64,000 nt of DNA. It comes from Tanytarsus gracilentus. Taxonomy: Eukaryota > Arthropoda > Insecta > Diptera > Chironomidae. Below, piece by piece: positions 24,954 through 36,571 of the stretch; the first letter of the stretch is position 1, and every line of letters starts with the position of its first letter. Both the position numbers and the translations under genes were made by a program. The notes below the pieces were generated by a model. It was not told the DNA's origin and ran no database searches. It was given only the letters and a program-made list of their open reading frames with translations. Location: positions 7,192,001 through 7,256,000 of the forward strand of contig JAXRKN010000043.1 of the NCBI GenBank assembly GCA_038502055.1. Reading direction: 5' to 3'.

Positions 24954-27900
24954 GCTTTTGAGTGATTTTTCTCGTTATGATGGTTTTTTCAATCATTTGG
25001 GAATGCTTTCCACATACATCCGTTTATGGCTGGCTATTTCTATCTAATCCATTATTTTTTTTTGCTTTTTCCTTCCACCTCTTCACTTTTATTATTATAC
25101 GTTCGGGTGCTTGTGGTTGTCAAAATGCTGCTTCTGCTGTTGATTTTATTCTCTTTGTATGTCTGTGGGAGAGAGAGAGAGAGAAAAGGTAAAATGAGAC
25201 AATTGGCTTTTACTACAATTTCTGATTTTCCACATTTACACAAAGCTCGTTCGAGAGAATTGTCTTGGGAGTGCAAACAAAAATGTGTAATTCATCAAAT
25301 CATTCAACCGCGAACTAAAGTTACAGTGTAGAAAATTAAATTTCCTTTAGAAAACAATGAAAATTTGAAATGCAAAAAAAAACGTTCCGTAACCTTCAAA
25401 GAATTTTTACACTTTAGGATTCGAACCCAATTTTTAGAATTTAAAATTTTCTATTTTTTTTTTACTTTTTAAAGAAATTTAACTTAAAACCCACAATTTT
25501 CTAAATATATTTCATCAAATTGTTTGAACAAAATTTTCTGGCAGGCTTCAAAGAAAAGCGAGTAAACATTCGAGATGTATCCAAAGTCATGAGAGCGGCT
25601 AGATTAATATCATTTGATATGGATGTGTTTGTTGATGAAATTTATATTTATCGATGATAAACATCAAGAGCTTCGTTTACAAAATTTTATTGAAATATTG
25701 ACTTGTCATTACTGAAATGATATTATTTATTTATTGTTGTGGGTGTTTGATTTGATTTTTGGTTTCATTGAAGAAGAAAATTCATAATTTGCTGTTTTAG
25801 AGCTTTAAAAAATTTCAATAAATTATTTCACACATAAAAATTTATAAAAAAATGAAATAAAATATTTTGCGTGATTTAATTTCAAAAGAAGAAAATTTTG
25901 AATCAAACTTTCTTCATCTACTAAAAGCTTAATTGAATTCTTCAATAAATTAAATTTCAACAAGAAAAATCTTCCCATTCAGCCTAATGAAATTTTAATC
26001 TCTCGCCTCTCTAAAAAGCAGGTTAGAATGATGACGGTATCAACTCAATTTAATGCCCTTTTAAAAGGAGAAAATTTACTGTACATCAAATAATCTGTCT
26101 TAATCTTTCGAGAGCTTAATTCTTGAGTAGGGAAAACAAAAGACTTCCTTAAGCTCTCTCGATATAGTTTAATTAATATAATAGAAAGCTCTTTGGTGTT
26201 CAGCATGATACCCTTTTTTTGGATGGAAGCAACAAGGAGCAAAAAGGGAAATTCACTCTTGGGTATTAATGACGACAATGATCTGAAGCCTTAATAGAAG
26301 TCGACCCTCACCACATCTACACATGAACCACCCACCATAAAGAGTACCATTCATCAATTTCACTCATTAATTCTATAAGCTCGAGCTTGTCCCAAACAGC
26401 AACAATTTCTAAAGTGTTTTTTGCTGTTTCTCACTCCGGTGAAATCGAAAACGGCACTGTGGTCACGTCAAATTGCCTTTAATTGACTGCTTACATTTCT
26501 ATTTATTTAATTAACTTCTCGAGGCTAAAGAAAGAAAAATATTTTCGAGAACGTTTTAAAATTGACCTTATTTATGTTTGGGTTAAAACTTTTTCCTTTG
26601 TTCTTTATGCTCACAAAAACCCTTTTTTGCCATATCGTAAATTTTCCTTGACTCATACTGCCATTTTTCAATCCACATCCAGCCACCCACATCTTTCTGC
26701 TTAAGAAAGTAAATTTCTCTCCCTCATGCCTGTGCTCTACTCAGAAGAAAGAAAGTTGAATAAACAAAATTGACAATAAAGAAGAAATATCGTTGGAAAA
26801 AGATGAACAAGCCCTATTTCATTAGAGAATTTATTGGGATGTAAAGACATGAACGGAAGTCAACATCTTCAGCGTGCGTTGTTCCCTTTGTGCTTTGAGG
26901 CTTCACTTAGGTCTTTCGCATGTAAAATGAAGTTGAAAATAATAATTTGTCGCTTAGAGGTCCTTGAAGATTATTTGAAATAATGAGCTTTAAATAAAGT
27001 CAAAGGTTCAAACTTTGAGAGAATTCCTAAATTCGATTGTGTGACAAAATCGACCCATTTTGTCCTTTTAAAGGACTTCAACTTATTGTGGAAAAAAACG
27101 CCACTCTTCATCTCCCAAAGGACATTTTTCACTTGAGCGCGCTCAAGTTTCATGATAGAGAGAAAAAACTTCACAAGAACCCAGATGCTCTTCACAATTC
27201 TCTCTCTTTTCTGTTCACGGTTCACTTTCATCAAACCATTATAATCTGATTACGAAGAAGGAATCTTTCGATGGTAGGATTATTTATAGCGAATGCATAC
27301 TTTAAGATTCATGCTTCGTACACTCGTTGACACTCTCAACCGTGACTGACAGTACAGAATGAAATGGTCGTGAACTAATGCTTGTAATTCATGTTGTTTC
27401 TTCCTCCTTCACCTATTAGTGTTGATTCTTCTCTCATTTTCTAAATACATCCTGTCTCTCCTTGTTCAAATCATCCTCGTTAGTAATTCTCGAGAGTGGT
27501 GCTGCGGAATATTTGCCAAAGAAATAAAAATGTGAAGGGAAATAAAAGGCTGTGAAATGAACATAAATCTCTTGACAATTATTTTCTCTTTTTCTGTTTC
27601 TTCTGCCTTCGCCGTGTCGTGTGCGTAGACCTTTTTCAATTTTCAAAATATATACATTTGTATATTTCCAGAAAATTGTGGGAGGAATTCGAATAAATAT
27701 GCAGGGAAGTCTTACACGCATTAAGCCGATTGTTCAGCAACGTCTTGAGAGTCAGCTGGATGGAGATTTCTTTTCTACAAGGAACATCTGTGATTTTGAA
27801 AAATTTGAATTTTAAATTAACGGTAAATTATGACAAGAGTTTGGAGGATTTTAAAAAGAAACTTCTCAACAAAGTACGTGCTTTGCATGTTTACTGCCTT

Positions 27901-30207
27901 AATTTTTTACGAGTAACGTGTAAAATTCTTGGAAGGAAAAAAATGAATTTATTTTACGCTCAAAAATTTCCGAGAAATATTTGTAAATTTCTTTGAGCTT
28001 TGCTTAATCACAGCGATAAATTTAAACTCTTGAAATCAAGCTTAGAAAACTCGCATTTTAATTCAAAGTTCTCACCCTTAGAAATGCTATTAAATATGCA
28101 CCCTCTTTTTCTATGAACTTCACTAAATTGCTACTTATTGCTTCACTAATAAACTCCTTCTAAAAATTCATTAAATAATTCCATCGTGCACTTTTCTCTC
28201 CATATTTTCATGCTCAAGAAGCGTCAAAACACCCTCAAGATATTTTGGTCTTTTATCAACCCCTCGATCAGCCAAAAAAAGAGCAAACAAAAACTTTACA
28301 TCTCCTTCTAAGAAATGACCATTAGCGTGAGCGCAAGAAAGGGCGTTATTGTTCTTTTTTGCGCTCGATGACCGTCCGATGTCTTGGAGGTAAAAGATAG
28401 AGACTGAATTTATGGACAAAAAGATATTTATTGTTCCGGTTATCGAAAAGTTGTTGTGGGTTTGCTGTTATTGCCCAGTGGCTTTTACCTTTTTTGTTTT
28501 GCATCTTTGCGAGGATATTTTATTGCGTATATATACAAAGGGTCATACTCGATAACATTCACACTTTATTTTCTATGCAATGAAAATTGTTTTTCCTCTC
28601 TTTATTGCCGTGATCTCCCCTATATCGCTTTTTGGATATATCATGCGGAGACTCAACAACCCTCCTGTTTTCAATCAAGCGGATTCTTTTTTTTCATCAT
28701 CACGACAGGACGAAATGGCAAAAATTGGTGAAATTTTTAGACTTGTGAAGTATAAGATCTCATAAAAATTTGAAATGCGTGCAAGTTTTGCATGAAGTTA
28801 TGAGTTCGAATCCTTTGAGAAATTATTTTTTTCTATTTTGCTAAATAATAAAATAATAATATAATATAAACTCGGAAAAAATTCTAAAGCTTCCAGAGCA
28901 GACTGAATGCCCGCAAAATTTTATTTTCCATCCCACCGATTTTATTTTTATGTTTTTGTTTTCACATCTCATGGAGTGTATATAAATATTGTCAATACCT
29001 TTATTTATAGCCGTACACGCTTGAGTGTCGCTATGAGGAGATGGAAAAAGAGCGTATGGCTATTGCATATCATGGTTTAAAGTAAATAAATCTTTTATGT
29101 TAAAAGGAGCATACTCTCTTGAATATATTCATGCATAAAAGAACATTTATTCAGTGTGTGAGCTCTATGAGGGTGTGAGAGGTAGTAAAAAAATGTTTTT
29201 CCAGACGCTCGGCAATTTTCCACGGCTCTCATATTGTTAAAGGAGAGAAAAGTGAACATTAAATCCGACATTTGTTTGCTAACGGCAGTTGCTTCGACTC
29301 ACTCGAAAATATGATGTGAATTATTTTGAATACATAATGTGATATTTATTGCCCAAAGAAATGTTTAAGGTTTCGGCATGCATGTAAGTACAAATGTATT
29401 TAGGAGCGTGTGCCTTTTCCCCTACATACACACATCATTCTTTGGAATTAAGGATCTTTCTGATGCTCAACCATGATATAAAAAAATGCCTCAAACTCAC
29501 TTACAAATATTTTACTAAAACGAAATGAAAAATGTTTTCGTTTCTCGCAGCGGAATTCGTTTCATATCCATCCCCACATACTTGAATACAATTCAACGAA
29601 GGTATGTCCTTTATTGTGAAAAGAATTGAGACCGAGTGAGGATTTAAGGGGAGATTAAGTTGAAATTGACAACTTAAGATTGAAATGTCAAGTTTAAAGC
29701 TTGAAGGGATTTTCATGTTGAAATAAAATTGAAAAATTTATTCAAAAATGAAAAATATTTTTTTTATTGTTTAGTTACAAAGTTCACAACAAGACTAGAG
29801 CGAGCAGGTAGACTGACGTACTTTTCACTGACGCATGACTTAATGACTGATAATATTTTTTCAGAATATTCAGGAGCGATCTTGCAACTCTCTTTATTTT
29901 CGCAGAGATGTACCTTAGCTCCACCATGATTCATCATGTTTGAAAAAAAAATGCAACTGAGAGAGATAAGAATCATTAAGCAGAGTCATTACTGCACATT
30001 CTCATCTTGTTGAGAGTGTACGAATATTGAGAACATTATCAATGAGCATGAATTTATAAAAATATGACGAGATATGAAAAATTTCTACAGTTTATTGTGA
30101 GAGCTCATCGTGACCGGTCGAAAAAAGAAGAATAAAAGTTTGAGTGAAATAAATTAAATTAGATGACTTTAAATTAGCTGCAAAGCAGTTGAAATTTGTG
30201 TGAAAAA
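24954..30207. other. Non-coding region between the LRR gene and P5CS
   Basis: This is the shared upstream region of two divergent genes. It contains a (GA)n microsatellite at 25168-25184 and otherwise AT-rich unique sequence. No exon with convincing coding content was found. Isolated TTCGAATCC-like boxes at ~25410 (minus) and ~28808 lack the rest of a tRNA. Confidence 0.45.
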
Positions 30208-33200
30208 ATGTATTTCAAGTTCGCAAACTATCCGACCATCGCTGGTTTATCAAAGACCTACTTATCCTCGAATCTGTTTGGAAAATCTAGATCGTTTCAC
30301 TCGATTCGAAGCAACGTTCCAATTGTGAGTAATCGACATGATGCCAACCTCTGACATGATCGGCTAATTTTTTAATTTCATTGTGATAATCGTTAAAATT
30401 ACAAATTAGATTTGACGAAGCGAAAACATGTGATGGTGATTTTGAGTGTTTGTAACTAAATTTTTTTCAAAATTCTCACACAAAAATATTTTTGGCCCAC
30501 ATAATCTCTCGAGTTAAATTAAATAAACAAATTTGTGTCATTGCCCTCGTCAGCTGATTTAAATTCTCAGAGCACTGATTGTATAATAAAATTATTTACA
30601 AACAAAATTTTGTTCGCTAAATTTCAATTGAATTTTCATATGAATTGACTTTGCTTATGCTTTCAAATGAGCCCCAAACGATCATTAAAACTTTTAATCA
30701 ACGGAAATAATGGCGAGGAAAAATTCTAGTTACATTAATGCGCGTGTTTGTATCATGAAAATTTTGCACGTGATGAATCTTGAATTTGCACGCGCTCTCA
30801 ATTGAAATGAACTTCGCCGCATTACAGCTTTGTTAAAATGTTTGTAAGATCTGTGGGTGGGACATTATTATCAATATTTTGTTGCTGTTTGAACTTTAAT
30901 GATTAAATTTTTTTAAAGCCTGAACTTGAAACTTTTTCTCACTCGCAGAAACCATTTGAAAAGAGAACATTCCACTTGGCTGATCGCCGACAAACGACAT
31001 TTTCCGAGCGCCAGCAACTTCAGTATGCAAAGAGATTAGTCATTAAATTGGGAAGTGCGGTGATAACGCGTGGCGATCAAAATGGCTTAGCGTTGGGTCG
31101 TCTCGCGTCGATTGTGGAGCAAGTTGCCGAGTGTCAATTGGAGGGCAGAGAATGTATTATGGTGACGAGTGGCGCTGTAGCATTTGGCAAACAAAAAATG
31201 GCACAAGAGCTTCTCATGACATTGACCATGCGTGAAACCCTCCATCCCAAAGATGACGCAACTCACATCCTTGAACCGAGAGCGGCAGCTGCTGTCGGTC
31301 AATCAGGATTAATGTCACTCTATGATGCCATGTTTGCACAATATGGCGTGCGCATCGCTCAAGTTCTCCTCACGAAGCCCGATTTTTACAATGAGGAAAC
31401 GAGGAAAAATTTATTCGCAACCTTGAGCGAATTAATCAGCTTGAATATTGTGCCGATTATCAACACAAATGATGCTGTGTCTCCGCCAATGTTTGTTTTG
31501 GAGGAGGAACTTCCAGTCAAGGGATCAAAACGAGTAAGCTTTGAATTATTTTGCATGCTTTTCACCTTCATTCATTAAATTTTTTGGTTACTTTTAGATA
31601 AATTTTGAGGTTTTTAAAACTTAACGGCTGTTTGAAATTTGAATTTGAAAAAATTAGAAATTTTAAATTTGAATTTGAAAAAACCGTTAAGACGAAATTC
31701 ATAAACATTTTAAATCTCAAATCTAACAAAAATGATTGGAAAAACAAGAAATTAATTCACTGTGTCATCTTTCTTTTCATAACCTCTCTATACACACTCT
31801 CTCTCACTTACACTCGAACTATTCATATAGAGCAATTTATATGAGATAGACCATGAGGATAAAGTAAGTACAAACTTCATCAATCAATTTGAGGCAATTT
31901 TCGAATGAGCTTTAATTCTAAACTCTCACACTAGGGCATCTCAATCAAAGATAACGACAGCCTTGCCGCGATGCTGTCTGCTGAAGTTCAGGCTGATTTA
32001 TTGATTCTCATGTCGGACGTCGATGGAATTTGTAATCAAATTTATTTCTATTAATTCGTGAAGGGCAAAAAATTGATGAAATTTTTCTCTCTCTTTCAGA
32101 CAACAAGCCACCATGGGAGGACAACGCTCGATTGCTGCATACGTAAGAGCAGAATTAAGTGAAAAATTTCATTTTTAATTTAAAATTTTCTATAGAATTT
32201 CACGTGACGACCGTCAGAACATTCGCTTTGGTAAAAAATCAAAAGTTGGAACGGGTGGAATGGATTCAAAAATGAATGCGGCAACTTATGCACTCGACAA
32301 AGGTGTCAGTGTGGTTATATGCAATGGTAGTCAAGACAACGCCATCAAATACATTGTAGGTGGAAGAAAAATCGGTACATTTTTCACCGAGAATGCGAGT
32401 GGAAGCGAACCTGCGGATTTTCTCGCTGTGAACGCTCGAAATGGCTGCAGAGTTCTGCAAAATCTTTCGCCAGCTGAGCGTGCGGCTTGTGTTAACACAT
32501 TGGCAGAATTGCTAATTAGTAGAGAGAAATTCATTCTCGATGCCAATGAAAAAGATCTCGCCGAGGCACGAATGAATGGATTAGCAAAACCTTTGCTCTC
32601 TCGTCTCGCACTGACACCGCAAAAATTACGTGGATTGAGCGCGGGTCTGAAGCAAATCGCAGAAGCGAGTCACAATAACGTTGGTCGTGTTCTCCGTCAC
32701 ACAAAACTCGCCGATGGTTTAATTCTAAAACAAATCACAGTTCCAATCGGCGTTCTTCTCGTAATTTTTGAATCTCGACCTGATTCTTTACCGCAAGTTG
32801 CCGCTCTGTCGATTGCCAGCGCCAATGGCTGTCTATTAAAAGGCGGAAAAGAGGCTTCGTACAGCAACAAGGCACTGATGGAACTCGTAAAGGAAGCTCT
32901 TTCCACCGTCGGCGCTACAAATGCCATTTCACTCATTTCTACGCGCGAGGAAATTTCCGATTTGTTGAGCATGGATAAGCACATTGATTTAATCATTCCA
33001 CGTGGATCGTCGGACTTGGTTCGAACGATTCAAGATCAATCGAGACGTATTCCCGTGCTTGGTCATGCCGAAGGTATCTGCCACGTTTATGTCGATAAAG
33101 ATGCTGATTTAAAGAAAGCATTGAAAATTATTCGCGACGCCAAATGCGACTATCCGGCTGGTGAGTTTGTTTACGAAAACTTTTCGAGAGAGCTTTTAAA

Positions 33201-33822
33201 TTAATTTTTCATCCACTTTAAGCTTGCAACGCGATGGAAACTCTCCTCATTCACGAGGATTTGTTCAACGATAAACAAGCGGATTTTTTCAACCAAGTTT
33301 GCGGCATGCTCAAGAAAGAAGGTGTCACATTATATTCTGGCCCCAAATTGAATCAAGTAAGCTCATCTTTAAGCTCTTTAATGCTGTAATAACTTTCGTT
33401 TTCAGTGTCTCACATTCGGACCGCCGCCAGCGAAAGCCTTGAAACACGAATACAGTAGCCTTGAATGTTGTGTGGAAATCGTCAAGGATGTTGACGCAGC
33501 AATCCACCATATTGATCGATTTGGCAGCTCCCATACAGATGTCATTATCACAGAAAATAATTCTACTGCCCAGCACTTCGAAAAGCAAGTCGATTCCGCC
33601 TGTGTGTTCCATAATGCTTCGTCGAGATTTGCCGACGGATATCGTTTCGGTCTGGGAGCGGAAGTTGGAATTTCAACAGCTCGAATTCACGCACGTGGAC
33701 CCGTTGGAGTTGAAGGACTATTGAGCACAAAATGGATTCTCGACGGTGACGACCACTGTGCGTCAGATTTCGTTGAAAATGGACCGCGTCATTATGTTTT
33801 TGAAAAATTACCGTTAGATTAA
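30208..33822 (+). CDS. P5CS: Delta-1-pyrroline-5-carboxylate synthase (bifunctional glutamate 5-kinase / gamma-glutamyl phosphate reductase), 785 aa
   Basis: Seven exons: 30208-30324, 30949-31533, 31935-32031, 32100-32142, 32196-33160, 33223-33356 and 33406-33822. All are GT-AG and in frame, 2358 coding bases, matching the usual ~790-aa length. Exon 1 (MYFKFANYPTIAGLSKTYLS...) is basic, hydroxylated and non-acidic, as expected for a mitochondrial presequence. The kinase half starts at RLVIKLGSAVITRGD (~68-82) and includes VTSGAVAFGK, NTNDAV, KDNDSLAA and SDVDG. The reductase half includes PIGVLLVIFESRPD, LLKGGKEA, IPRGSS, GHAEGICH, the catalytic Cys604 in YPAACNAMETLL, and the C-terminal HARGPVG block. 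It makes glutamate 5-semialdehyde/P5C from glutamate with ATP and NADPH, feeding proline, ornithine and arginine synthesis in mitochondria. No defect is visible. Confidence 0.97.
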
Positions 33823-33856
33823 ATATTTTTATAATTTTAAGCAATTTTTAACGTCT

Positions 33857-33862
33857 AATAAA
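33857..33862 (+). terminator. Poly(A) signal of P5CS
   Basis: AATAAA about 35 bp after the P5CS stop and ~70 bp before the hAT-like element. The transposon therefore lies just outside the transcription unit. Confidence 0.65.
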
Positions 33863-33932
33863 ATTTTAAAAATTTAAAAGTGTGAAATTTACTTTCACCT
33901 CATTGCACTTTAATATCCTGAAAGAATTTTTC

Positions 33933-34920
33933 CAAGGGGTCCCCAACTCCCATATAAATCCATATAAATTTATATGGAATTTATATGGATATAAAATTTA
34001 TATGCCATATAAAATTTATATGCCATATAAAAATTTATATGGCATATAAATTTGTATGAAAACCATATAAATTTATATGGCATATAAATTTTATATCCAT
34101 ATAAATTTTATATGGATTTATATGGATCTTTAAAATGGAACACAAAATGTTTTTTTATTATTAATGGAACTTTACAACCAATTTTATTTTAAAATGCAAT
34201 AAAACCAGGTATTTAAGTTGAATGAGGTAATCGATTCAAGTCAATTCAAATCAATTGCGGATTTTATGTGTAAATTTGATTTATTTTTTCTGAGCCAAGA
34301 TCAGTGAAGTGAGATCTGGTGCTGGAAATGAGATCCAGTCAATATAAGCTGAACTTTTGGAAGTGAGATCCAGTCAATCTAAATTTCAGTGCTGGAAGTG
34401 AGTCTAGTCAACGTACGATGGAGCGCTGCAAGTGAGATCCAGTCAACGTAAGATTCAGTGCTGGAAGTGAGATCAGTAATCTAATTTTAGTGCCGGAAGT
34501 GGTCCAGTCAAATTAGGATCGAGTGCTGGATGACAGTTCTTGTGGAACAAACTTAAGTTCCAGTGCTGCATACAGTTTGGTTCCACAAGAACTGTCATCC
34601 AGCACTCGATCCTAATTTGACTGGATCTTACTTCCAGCACTGAAAATTAGATTGACTGGATCTCACTTCCAGCACTGAAATTTATATTGACTGGATCTCA
34701 CTTCCAAAATTGCAGCTTATATTGACTGGATGTCACTTCCAGCACCAGATCTCACTTCACTGGATCTCACTTTCACAAAATTTTAAAGATCCATATAAAT
34801 CCATATAAAAATTTATATGCCATATAAATTTTATATGGCCATATAAATTTTATATGGCATATAAATATTTATATGGCATATAAATTTATATGGATTTATA
34901 TGGGAGTTGGGGACCCCTTG
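33933..34920. mobile_element. Palindromic (foldback) non-autonomous hAT-like element, 988 bp
   Basis: The terminal inverted repeats begin CAAGGGGTCCCCAACTCCCA at both ends and continue for tens of bases. The element is bracketed by a perfect 8-bp direct repeat AATTTTTC (33925-33932 and 34921-34928). An 8-bp duplication plus a CA(A)GGGGTCCCCAAC terminus is the hallmark of hAT (Charlie-like) transposons. Inside, each arm has an ATATAAATTTATATGG-type subterminal block and several ~40-50 bp units around a CTGGAAGTGAGATCCAGTCAA core. The units lie in direct orientation on the left arm and inverted on the right, so most of the element folds on itself around ~34565. The left arm holds an extra ~160 bp (34140-34300) with no right-arm partner. 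There is no transposase ORF. Confidence 0.88.
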
Positions 34921-34928
34921 AATTTTTC

Positions 34929-35588
34929 ATATCACCAAAATAAATCAAAAATTCTTCTTTAATCCATCTCATCCTCATGCGTGCCGCTCACCTGTTATTT
35001 CATACGAAGAGGGCAAAAAACACTCACACAAATTCTCTTTAAACAAATTTACATGCCTTAAAAATGGTTTTCGCAAGTATATGCGAGGAGAAATGAAATA
35101 TTTATGAGCGAGAGGATCAAAAAAATGCTAAGGAATGTGTAATGCTTGGGTAATATGCTTTCATTTCCTTTGAGAGCTAAAAGAAGATGAACGCCTCGCG
35201 GAGTGAGTGCGAAAAATGATTTATTAGGATTCATACAGACTTGATGTTGAGCTGTCTGTTGATGGATATGCCTCAAAAATATAAATGATGATGTTTGCCT
35301 ATGTTCCGTGCCTAATAAGGCGCAATTGTGCTTTCTTTTATGTCTTATGACATTTATGAAACATGAAGCATATAAATTTCATCGCATTCCGAGGCACTGA
35401 CTTGAGGTTCATATGTGATTTTTTTGAGGATTTCAAAGTATTTTTTCTTACTAAAGAATTTGTTTATGAAAAATTAATAAAAACTTTCCAAGAATTGCTA
35501 AAAATTTATCCTTTGTCATTTTCATGGTATTTTTCATAACCCTCCTCGAGTTTTATATTTCACTCTTTCGTTTTTATATAAAAAAATG
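34929..35588. other. Non-coding gap between two mobile elements
   Basis: AT-rich unique sequence. No gene or repeat was recognised. Confidence 0.4.
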
Positions 35589-35704
35589 TTTCAAAACCCA
35601 CACGTGGGTGTTGCCGTGTAACCCACTTGTAACAGATCAGTATTAGAAATGTAACTTGGGGAAGTCCTATGAAGAAGCCTTGGAGAAGCCAAAAGGGAAG
35701 CCTT

Positions 35705-35992
35705 ATGGAAAATATTTCTCAATTATGTTACATTTCCCACTGTGTTTCATTTTCCACCATGTTCCATTTTTCACTATGTTCCATTTTCTATTGTGTTCCA
35801 TTTTCCACTGTGTTCCATTTTCCACTATGTTCCATTTTCCACTGTGTTCCATTTTCCACTGTGTTTCATTTTCCATTATGTTCCATTTCCCACTATGTTT
35901 CATTTTCACTATGTTCCATTTTCCACTATGTTTCATTTTCCACTATGTTCCATTTTCCACTGTGTTCCATTTTCCACAGTGTTCCATTTTCA
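35705..35992. repeat. 17-bp minisatellite in element copy 2, about 16 copies
   Basis: Units CCATTTTCCACTATGTT with CTGTG, TTATG and CACAG variants. This is the reverse complement of the copy-1 unit, though the favoured variants differ (mainly CACTRTGTT here against CATCATGTT there). Long MFHFPLCSIFHYVPF-like ORFs here are array artefacts. Confidence 0.93.
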
Positions 35993-35997
35993 GATCC

Positions 35998-36340
35998 ATG
36001 CCAATCGATTCCTGGTCAAATTCCGAGTTCAACGAGGTACATGAAGCCATACTTTTAAAAAATGGACATTAGTGGCATTCCTTGGACACTACTGGCCGGC
36101 CGTGACGTTCATTCTTCAAAAATCATCAATGCTAATCAATTCCTGATGCAATTACGAGTTCAACGAGGTACATGAAGCCATACTTTTAAAAAATGAACAT
36201 TAGGGGCACTACTGGCCGGCCGTGATGGACATTGGTGGCACTCTTGGATGGCCATGATAGACATTCCTCAAATATCATCAATGCCTTTCGATTCCTGATA
36301 CAAATACGAGTTCAACGACATACATGAAGCCATATAACAG
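35998..36340. repeat. Three imperfect ~110-bp tandem repeats inside element copy 2
   Basis: Each copy carries GATTCCTG, a CGAGTTCAACGA block, CATGAAGCCATA and, in the first two, CACTACTGGCCGGCCGTGA. Element copy 1 contains only one corresponding unit, so this part was amplified after the two copies separated or was lost from copy 1. Confidence 0.75.
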
Positions 36341-36571
36341 GAAATTTGTGTGAAAAATGGCATTTAGGGCTGTCCATGGCACGACCTGTGGTCATGACCC
36401 TCATAATTCCTAAAATGGCCGAATCTAAATTCATAGACCTACCATTTGGCGAAAACTAGAAGTCTCTAGCTATCTCAGGAGCCGAGATCTCGAAGGAACA
36501 GACAGACAGACAGACAGACGGACGGACGGAAATAGGCGCATATAAGTGTTACACCACTTCGTGGGTTACAC

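Larger units (their letters stand above)
35589..36571 (+). mobile_element. Interspersed element, copy 2, with internal 17-bp minisatellite
   Basis: Same family as copy 1 but opposite orientation, and more diverged outside the termini. The order on this strand is the TTTCAAAACCCACACGTGGG end, the GGGAAGYCY...AAGCCTTGG region, the 17-bp array, three imperfect ~100-120 bp repeats, the unique TTTGGCGAAAACTAG block, a (GACA)n/(GACG)n run at ~36498-36531, and the GTGGGTTACAC end. There is no coding capacity. The flanks are A-rich on both sides (AAAAAAT-like), compatible with insertion into an A-run. Confidence 0.65.

Noticed and set aside
25400..25425. Minus-strand GGTTCGAATCC, a B-box-like motif
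   Set aside because: No A box or cloverleaf in the preceding ~50 bases.
28800..28820. GAGTTCGAATCC, a B-box-like motif on the plus strand
   Set aside because: No cloverleaf partners. An isolated match is expected by chance in 64 kb.
32260..33204. P5CS reductase read as a separate 314-codon gene
   Set aside because: Splice signals and frame join it to the upstream kinase exons and downstream exons. The protein is bifunctional and full length.
35656..36072. Plus-strand ORFs of 100-138 codons with the same FHFPLCSIF repeats
   Set aside because: Same array artefact in the second element copy.
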